NCBI GenBank assembly: GCA_005878515.1
Contig: VBLZ01000162.1
Location: 1-6,772, forward strand
DNA length: 6,772 bases
DNA from: Methanobacteriota archaeon
Lineage (GTDB): Archaea; Thermoplasmatota; Thermoplasmata; RBG-16-68-12
Reading direction: 5' to 3'
Under the pieces are notes generated by a model. That model ran no database searches and was not told where the DNA came from. It saw only the letters and a list, made by a program, of their open reading frames with translations. This document shows positions 1 to 3,426 of this stretch, piece after piece. Each line of letters starts with the position of its first letter. Position 1 is the first letter of the stretch. The position numbers and the translations under genes were made by a program.

Positions 1-259
1 CGCGTTCCGCCAGGGCCGCGTACCAGACCGGACAGGCGTGGCCCTTGCTGAGGACGAATCGGTCGCGGTCCGGCCAGGTCGGATTCTTCGGATCGACGCG
101 GAGTACGTGGAAGTAGAGCGCGGTGACGATGTCGGCCGCGGACATGGAGCCGCCCGGATGGCCGCTCTGTGCGTTGTGCGTCATCCGGATGATGTGCTTC
201 CGAAGGGTGACGGCCTTCTTCTTCAGGGTCGCGATGAGCTCTTCGGAGATATCGATCAT
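1..259 (-). CDS. tkt: Transketolase, N-terminal part (partial, 3' end outside the window)
   Basis: Transketolase is a cytosolic thiamine-diphosphate enzyme of the non-oxidative pentose phosphate pathway that moves two-carbon ketol units between sugar phosphates. The 86 visible residues begin MIDISEELIATLKKKAVTLR. They then show the ThDP/substrate motif around residues 31-40 (QSGHPGGSMS, with His34), ADIVTALYF at 42-50, and the second conserved block LSKGHACPVWYAAL at 70-83 with His74. Starting only about 30 residues before the GHPGG motif is typical of both split archaeal and full-length enzymes. Whether this is the split form with a separate C-terminal subunit cannot be seen because the gene runs off the left edge. 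The ATG at 259 is the natural start: no conserved sequence lies upstream, and a TATA-like box is at the right distance. No well-placed Shine-Dalgarno site is obvious; a GGGAGGGAG run lies about 15 nt upstream. Confidence 0.95.
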   Translation of the reverse strand, partial: MIDISEELIATLKKKAVTLRKHIIRMTHNAQSGHPGGSMSAADIVTALYFHVLRVDPKNPTWPDRDRFVLSKGHACPVWYAALAER

Positions 260-310
260 GACCTGCCCGCCCCTACTCCCTCCCGGAGTCGGCCGGGACA
301 TGACGGGCGG

Positions 311-320
311 TTCTTAAGGG
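311..320 (-). promoter_or_regulatory. Putative TATA box for transketolase
   Basis: On the minus strand this reads CCCTTAAGAA, an AT-rich island in GC-rich DNA, centred about 57 bp before the transketolase ATG. A start about 26 bp downstream would give a leader of about 30 nt. It lies between the stop of the upstream minus-strand gene (334) and the transketolase start, so transketolase probably has its own promoter. This is pattern-based only. Confidence 0.4.
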
Positions 321-333
321 CTTTGTCGCGGGC

Positions 334-564
334 TCAACGCGACTCTTTCGCGGCGCTTCTGCGGGACCACACCACCACGACCGCAGCCCATAACAAGATC
401 ATCGTAACCATCACGAGCGCAAAGTCCAACCCGGCCGCCGCGAGCGTTACGGCAAGGACCCCGGTGGCGAGAAGCAAGATGTAAACCACGCTGAACAGCG
501 GTTCCAGGGTCCATCGATTTATCCCGCCAGACCGGCGGATGGCTCGCGGTTCGGCCGACGCCAT
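334..564 (-). CDS. Small two-helix membrane protein, function unknown
   Basis: The protein has 76 residues if it starts at the ATG at 564. I do not recognise a family. Residues 1-20 are polar and basic (two Arg close together, then GGINRW). Two hydrophobic stretches follow, roughly residues 25-45 (PLFSVVYILLLATGVLAVTL) and 47-67 (AGLDFALVMVTMILLWAAVV), and a basic tail ends RRSAAKESR. This is a helical hairpin with positive charge at both ends, which suggests that both termini face the cytoplasm. The start is uncertain. A GTG at 603 follows GAGGGG with 3 nt spacing and would add 13 residues. An ATG at 735 is also in frame, but it would translate across the likely TATA box at 645-652 and a segment of non-conserved appearance. 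It precedes transketolase on the same strand with a 74-bp gap, and no functional link is evident. Confidence 0.6.
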   Translation of the reverse strand: MASAEPRAIRRSGGINRWTLEPLFSVVYILLLATGVLAVTLAAAGLDFALVMVTMILLWAAVVVVWSRRSAAKESR

Positions 565-643
565 CCCAGTCGAAAGGCCTGCGGAGGTGATGAACGCTTG
601 CACGAACCCCTCGTCAATCGCCGTAGGCGCTGTTGAACCGCGA

Positions 644-654
644 CTATAATATGG
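644..654 (-). promoter_or_regulatory. Putative TATA box for the small membrane protein gene
   Basis: The minus strand reads CCATATTATAG, the most AT-rich octamer in the region (core 645-652). Transcription starting about 26 bp downstream, near 620, would give a leader of about 55 nt to the ATG at 564 or about 17 nt to the GTG at 603. It argues against the longer reading frame that begins upstream of it. Confidence 0.45.
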
Positions 655-744
655 CTGCAAGCATAGAAGACCGAGAGCGCGAGCCAATCCGTCCGCGGGC
701 GTGCCTTCGGAGACTCCCGGTCCCGTCCCGGACATTATCATTCC

Positions 745-756
745 TGAACATGTTCA
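745..756. promoter_or_regulatory. Perfect 12-bp palindrome in divergent intergenic region (possible operator)
   Basis: The sequence is TGAACATGTTCA, a perfect dyad with no spacer. It sits 39 bp before the plus-strand TATA-like box at 795 and about 95 bp before the minus-strand box. Such a position is compatible with binding of a dimeric helix-turn-helix regulator. There is no direct evidence that it is functional. Confidence 0.35.
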
Positions 757-794
757 ATGAGGTACGCAGAGTTCTACGTCTGTCTAACAACGCC

Positions 795-803
795 CATATA
801 CTT
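795..803 (+). promoter_or_regulatory. Putative TATA box for the secreted glycoprotein gene
   Basis: CATATACTT is an AT-rich element 39-47 bp before the ATG at 842. A transcription start about 26 bp downstream would leave a leader of roughly 15-20 nt, just long enough to hold the Shine-Dalgarno site at 831-835. Confidence 0.45.
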
Positions 804-830
804 CACGCGTGCTTCGCCGCCTCCGCGACA

Positions 831-835
831 GGAGG
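831..835 (+). promoter_or_regulatory. Shine-Dalgarno site deciding the start at 842
   Basis: GGAGG lies 6 nt before the ATG at 842. It supports this start over the in-frame ATG at 809, which would put an Arg-rich, non-signal-like stretch of 11 residues in front of the signal segment. Confidence 0.75.
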
Positions 836-841
836 AACGGG

Positions 842-1816
842 ATGCGAATCAGACCTGTTGGCTTGATTGCGATCACGATCGCATTGGTTGGCATCGCGGT
901 TGCGGCGGTTGCATTCGGTCCCGCGAATCTCGCGAAGTTGGGCTCTCCCACGGGCCCGAACACGCCCCAGGCCTCGTCGATCGGGGTTCCGACGTGGCAC
1001 ATCGGAGATTCGTGGACGTACAACGTCAACTCGACTCCGCCCGACGTTATCATTGCAGGTCCGACCTGGGGAGGCCCGTCGCTCACCGGAACTCTGACCC
1101 GCACGGTCGCGGCCGCCGACGGCTCGCAGTACAATGTCACCGTCCATGGCTCGTTCCACCTCGCGGGCGTATTTGACCCGGCCCGGGATGGGAACGAAAC
1201 GAACTCCTCGACGCTGCTGTTTCCGCCGGTGATGGAGAACGCGACGGTCGACGGGTACGCCCTGTATCGCGCCTCGGATCTCGCAGAGCTGAAAGAGGTC
1301 CGCACCGTGCAGTTGAAGAGCGCGCTCTGGACCGCCCGCGGTTGGTTCAATACATCGTACACCGCGACCGTCCAGACGACGTACGAGCCCGCCCTCAACA
1401 TCTGGTCCTTCCCGATCGAGGAAAACGAGACCTGGAACGTGTCGAGCAACGCGACCATCCATGCGATGATCGCGTGGCGCTTCGACGGACCGAACGATTC
1501 GTTCGGGTTCTGGCGCAATTTCAACGTGACAGTGCCGATCCGGCTGATGCTCCACTCGGGTGAGTCGGAGAACGTCACGACGCCCTCCGGGACGTTCGCT
1601 TCGATCCCGGTCCGCGTGGCCCTCCCGACGATCGACCGCCTCGCAACCGACGATCGCGAAGGACCGGTCGTGGGCCTCGGAGGCGACGAGTGCGGCCAGC
1701 CTCGTCTCGCGGCGGAAGCATGGTTCAGCGGCGACGTCGGAAACGTCGTGAAGGCGGTCTCGTTCATCGGCGGAATGAAGATCGTCGCGGAACTTGCGTC
1801 GTTCCATCGAGCCTAG
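842..1816 (+). CDS. Secreted or membrane-anchored, densely N-glycosylatable beta-rich protein, function unknown
   Basis: The 324-residue protein opens with MRIRPVGLIAITIALVGIAV, a basic N-terminus followed by a hydrophobic segment (about residues 6-26). This fits a signal peptide or N-terminal anchor. A Pro/Ser/Gly-rich linker (35-50) leads to WHIGDSWTY (52-60), a motif I associate with extracytoplasmic beta-sheet proteins. The rest alternates hydrophobic and polar residues with many aromatic and Thr residues. Twelve N-X-S/T sequons occur, at Asn 63, 98, 118, 121, 133, 170, 195, 199, 203, 218, 228 and 244, none with Pro at X. This strongly suggests surface exposure and archaeal N-glycosylation. 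The C-terminal part contains AWFSGDVGNVVKAVSF (293-308). It resembles the closing segment of DUF3108/TapB-like domains, where an aromatic residue is followed by a VG-VK pattern; that resemblance is inference. There is one Cys (284), no obvious lipobox and no C-terminal membrane helix. The gene is probably a single transcription unit with its own TATA box and a strong Shine-Dalgarno site. Confidence 0.8.
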   Translation: MRIRPVGLIAITIALVGIAVAAVAFGPANLAKLGSPTGPNTPQASSIGVPTWHIGDSWTYNVNSTPPDVIIAGPTWGGPSLTGTLTRTVAAADGSQYNVTVHGSFHLAGVFDPARDGNETNSSTLLFPPVMENATVDGYALYRASDLAELKEVRTVQLKSALWTARGWFNTSYTATVQTTYEPALNIWSFPIEENETWNVSSNATIHAMIAWRFDGPNDSFGFWRNFNVTVPIRLMLHSGESENVTTPSGTFASIPVRVALPTIDRLATDDREGPVVGLGGDECGQPRLAAEAWFSGDVGNVVKAVSFIGGMKIVAELASFHRA

Positions 1817-1835
1817 GCGCGCACCGGAACCGTCC

Positions 1836-1868
1836 CTTCCCTGCGGTATTCGCCCCGAGGGAGGGAAG
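1836..1868 (+). terminator. Possible hairpin plus T-rich tract after the glycoprotein gene
   Basis: CTTCCCT (1836-1842) pairs with AGGGAAG (1862-1868); the arms are 19 nt apart, with a possible inner GCG/CGC pairing. TCTTATTCT follows directly. This could end transcription of the upstream gene, but the same T-rich tract also looks like the TATA box of the next gene. The stem is short, and archaeal terminators often need no hairpin. Confidence 0.3.
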
Positions 1869-1878
1869 TCTTATTCTA
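1869..1878 (+). promoter_or_regulatory. Putative TATA box for rpe
   Basis: TCTTATTCTA is centred about 28 bp before the rpe ATG. A start 25-27 bp downstream falls at or within a few bases of the ATG at 1902, which implies a leaderless or nearly leaderless mRNA. This agrees with the absence of a Shine-Dalgarno sequence there (the upstream bases are GCGCAGCCCCG). Confidence 0.45.
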
Positions 1879-1901
1879 CGCGCGTTCATTGCGCAGCCCC
1901 G

Positions 1902-2582
1902 ATGGCCATCAAGATCGCTCCGTCCATCTTGTCCGCACGGTTCGATCGTTTGGGAGACCAAGTGCGCGAAGCCGCGGAGGCCGGCGCGGACATGCTCCAC
2001 ATCGACGTGATGGATGGCCACTTCGTCCCCAACCTGACGATGGGGCCGGCCATCGTGAAGTCGATCCGGCCGCTGACCCGGGTCCCGTTCGACGCCCACC
2101 TGATGGTGACGCATCCGCAAGAATTCGTGAAGCCGTTCGCCGACGCCGGAGTGGACGACCTCACGGTCCACGTCGAGAGCGACGATGACGTGCGCGCGAC
2201 GATCCGGGCGATCCGCGATGCAGGGATCAGCCCGGGGGTCGTCCTCAATCCCGCGACGCCATTCGAGAAAGCAGTCCCCTACCTCGGGGACTCCGACATG
2301 CTCCTCATCATGACCGTCCATCCCGGATTCTCGGGGCAAGCCTTCCGAGCGGACGTTGTCCCGAAGATTCGCGAGGCCCGACGGTACATCGACAAAGAGG
2401 GCCTGACGACGGAGATCCAGGTGGACGGCGGCATCAAGGTCGACACCGCGCCGATCGTCGCCGAGGCGGGCGCCGACATCTTGGTCTCGGGGACCGGCAT
2501 CTTCCCGGACCGGATCCGCGCGAACCTGATGGCCATCCGCCGCGCGGCCGAGAAGGGTCGCGCGGGTTCGAAGCGCGTCTAG
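1902..2582 (+). CDS. rpe: Ribulose-phosphate 3-epimerase
   Basis: This cytosolic enzyme interconverts D-ribulose 5-phosphate and D-xylulose 5-phosphate in the pentose phosphate pathway, supplying the donor substrate of transketolase. The 226-residue product has the usual family length and a complete TIM-barrel motif set. PSILSARF is at 7-14, with Ser8 at the substrate-contacting position. HIDVMDGHFVPNLTMGP is at 33-49, giving metal ligands His33 and Asp35 plus Met37. DAHLMV (64-69) supplies His66, MTVHPGFSGQAF is at 137-148, and VDGGI (174-178) holds Asp175, the fourth ligand and catalytic acid/base. VSGTGIF (195-201) forms the phosphate site. His33/Asp35/His66/Asp175 match the metal-binding set known for this family. 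A slight oddity is Arg13 where the usual motif reads SADF. The start at 1902 is chosen because the fold begins at residue 3. An in-frame ATG at 1794 would add 36 unrelated residues overlapping the previous gene. Confidence 0.96.
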   Translation: MAIKIAPSILSARFDRLGDQVREAAEAGADMLHIDVMDGHFVPNLTMGPAIVKSIRPLTRVPFDAHLMVTHPQEFVKPFADAGVDDLTVHVESDDDVRATIRAIRDAGISPGVVLNPATPFEKAVPYLGDSDMLLIMTVHPGFSGQAFRADVVPKIREARRYIDKEGLTTEIQVDGGIKVDTAPIVAEAGADILVSGTGIFPDRIRANLMAIRRAAEKGRAGSKRV

Positions 2583-2598
2583 GACACAATTCGCCTTG

Positions 2599-2615
2599 GA
2601 GCCGATCCGAGGCTC
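2599..2615 (+). terminator. Small perfect hairpin downstream of rpe
   Basis: GAGCC (2599-2603), a 7-nt loop and GGCTC (2611-2615) form a 5-bp perfect stem 17 nt after the rpe stop, just before the TATA-like box of the next gene. It could mark the end of the rpe transcript, but no T-run follows directly and a stem this short is expected by chance in GC-rich DNA. Confidence 0.2.
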
Positions 2616-2617
2616 GC

Positions 2618-2629
2618 AAACCTTTAGGA
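2618..2629 (+). promoter_or_regulatory. Putative TATA box for the 52-residue membrane protein gene
   Basis: AAACCTTTAGGA has its AT-rich core about 30 bp before the ATG at 2655. A start about 26 bp downstream would leave a leader of only a few nucleotides. No Shine-Dalgarno site lies at the right distance, so the transcript may be nearly leaderless, as inferred for rpe. Confidence 0.35.
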
Positions 2630-2654
2630 GCAAGAGGGCATCGAGGCGCTTGCG

Positions 2655-2813
2655 ATGGTCCGTCTCGGATTCGTGATCGGAACGCTGTTGCCCGTGGCGC
2701 TCCTGGCGGTCAACCTCATCACGACTTACGGCGGCATCCTGGTCACGATCGCTCTACTCGTGTGGCTCGGGACCGGCATCGTGCTCACGCCGACCTCGGA
2801 GGACGAGGCCTAG
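2655..2813 (+). CDS. 52-residue two-helix membrane protein, function unknown
   Basis: The sequence opens MVRLGFVIGTLLPVALLAVN. Two hydrophobic helices, about residues 5-23 and 26-45, are joined by a short TTYGG turn, and the acidic tail ends PTSEDEA. One Arg near the start and the acidic C-terminus are consistent with a hairpin in the membrane. I do not recognise a family. Support for a real gene comes from the uninterrupted hydrophobic pattern, a start 72 nt after rpe with a TATA-like box at the right distance, and the precise end, where its TAG overlaps the stop of the convergent PRC-barrel gene within one CTAG. It is short enough to be missed by ordinary gene callers. No soluble domain or catalytic motif is present. 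Confidence 0.6.
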   Translation: MVRLGFVIGTLLPVALLAVNLITTYGGILVTIALLVWLGTGIVLTPTSEDEA

Positions 2814-3211
2814 CTCTTTTCGTAGAGGGAATCGCCCGCGACGGACAGCTCCACCCACTCGTCGATCGACCGCACGTCCTCGAGGAGGACGTTCACCATC
2901 TCCCCGGACTCGTCCTCGACGATGAAGGAATCGAGGACGTCGTCCGCCTCGTTCGTGTCGCGCACGATACCGACGAACTCGCCATCCGAATCCACCACGT
3001 TCAGGCCAGCGAAGATCTCCGCCGCGGGGCCGCGCAAGGTCACGCGGTCCGCCACCCCGCTCACATACCGACGTCCGAGGCGCATCCGGCCTCCGGAGCC
3101 TTCCCCGAGGACGAGCGTGTTCGCCTCTTCCCCGGAGACGTAGCCGACCTCGATGCCGTCCCCATCGACGACCGCCATGCCGACGAGCGACCGACCCCGC
3201 CGAGCCGCCAA
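2810..3211 (-). CDS. Double PRC-barrel domain protein
   Basis: PRC-barrels are small beta-barrels found in the photosynthetic reaction centre H subunit, RimM and many archaeal proteins. They usually act as protein- or RNA-contacting modules in the cytoplasm. This 133-residue protein consists of two tandem copies. Copy 1 spans about residues 9-61 (GMAVVDGDGIEVGYV at 11-25, ending YVSGVADRVTLRG). Copy 2 spans about 67-124 (GLNVVDSDGEFVGIV at 69-83, ending DVRSIDEWVELSV). The matching G-x-x-VVD-x-DG-x-x-VG signature shows they are duplicates. There is no signal peptide or membrane segment, and the protein is acidic. The start is TTG at 3211, chosen because GGAGGTG lies 7 nt upstream and because the ATG at 3178 would remove the first strand of copy 1. 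Single-domain PRC-barrel proteins (CdpB1/CdpB2) act in haloarchaeal cell division with SepF; a similar role here is only a possibility. It is divergent from the giant repeat-protein gene. Confidence 0.88.
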   Translation of the reverse strand: MAARRGRSLVGMAVVDGDGIEVGYVSGEEANTLVLGEGSGGRMRLGRRYVSGVADRVTLRGPAAEIFAGLNVVDSDGEFVGIVRDTNEADDVLDSFIVEDESGEMVNVLLEDVRSIDEWVELSVAGDSLYEKS

Positions 3212-3218
3212 ACCGAGA

Positions 3219-3225
3219 CACCTCC
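3219..3225 (-). promoter_or_regulatory. Strong Shine-Dalgarno site deciding the TTG start at 3211
   Basis: The minus strand reads GGGGAGGTG, fully complementary to the CACCUCC core of the 16S 3' end, with 7 nt before TTG. The strong site probably compensates for the weak start codon. Confidence 0.7.
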
Positions 3226-3286
3226 CCGTGCGCCCTTCGCGGGACCGCCCGACATCGTCCGAACACCGCGCGGCTACTGAAGCTTT

Positions 3287-3310
3287 TCGGGAACGGGTCG
3301 GGAACAGGTC
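3287..3310. repeat. Tandem 13-bp direct repeat with 11-bp period in divergent promoter region
   Basis: TCGGGAACGGGTC (3287-3299) is followed by TCGGGAACAGGTC (3298-3310). The copies differ at one base, overlap by two bases and repeat every 11 bp, about one helical turn, so both face the same side of the DNA. They lie 42 bp before the TATA box of the giant gene and 76 bp before the PRC-barrel start. They may bind a regulator acting on one or both genes. Function is inferred from position only. Confidence 0.4.
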
Positions 3311-3351
3311 TCGGCCATACGGTTATCAGGTGAGATATCGAGGACGCTTCA

Positions 3352-3359
3352 TTTATACT
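3352..3359 (+). promoter_or_regulatory. Putative TATA box for the giant repeat-protein gene
   Basis: TTTATACT is the best archaeal TATA match in the window. A start about 26 bp downstream, near 3380, would give a leader of about 45 nt before the ATG at 3427, containing the hairpin at 3388-3405 and the GGAG at 3419-3422. Confidence 0.6.
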
Positions 3360-3387
3360 GGCTGACCCGACATCCAACGGTGTCATT

Positions 3388-3405
3388 CCCTCCGGGTGCG
3401 GAGGG
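3388..3405 (+). promoter_or_regulatory. Leader hairpin upstream of the giant gene
   Basis: CCCTCC (3388-3393), a 6-nt loop GGGTGC and GGAGGG (3400-3405) form a perfect 6-bp GC-rich stem inside the predicted leader. It ends 13 nt before the GGAG site. The 3' arm contains a GGAGG that resembles a Shine-Dalgarno sequence but lies 21 nt or more from the ATG, so it is probably not the one used. Confidence 0.35.
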
Positions 3406-3426
3406 CGACCCCTCGGTTGGAGCCAC

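Noticed and set aside
38..484. Plus-strand frame of 148 codons at the left edge
   Set aside because: It is antisense to transketolase, whose GHPGGSMS and LSKGHA motifs are unmistakable, and it runs into the small membrane protein gene.
565..735. N-terminal extension of the small membrane protein from ATG 735
   Set aside because: An AGGA lies 6 nt before this ATG, but the added sequence shows no conserved pattern and would contain the AT-rich box at 645-652. It was left as an alternative only.
784..1807. Two long minus-strand frames opposite the glycoprotein gene
   Set aside because: The plus frame has a signal segment, a Shine-Dalgarno site and sequons. The minus frames show only low-complexity Arg-rich or Ser/Thr-rich sequence without a ribosome site.
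1764..2633. Minus-strand frame of 289 codons opposite rpe
   Set aside because: It overlaps a fully convincing ribulose-phosphate epimerase on the plus strand and has no recognisable motif.
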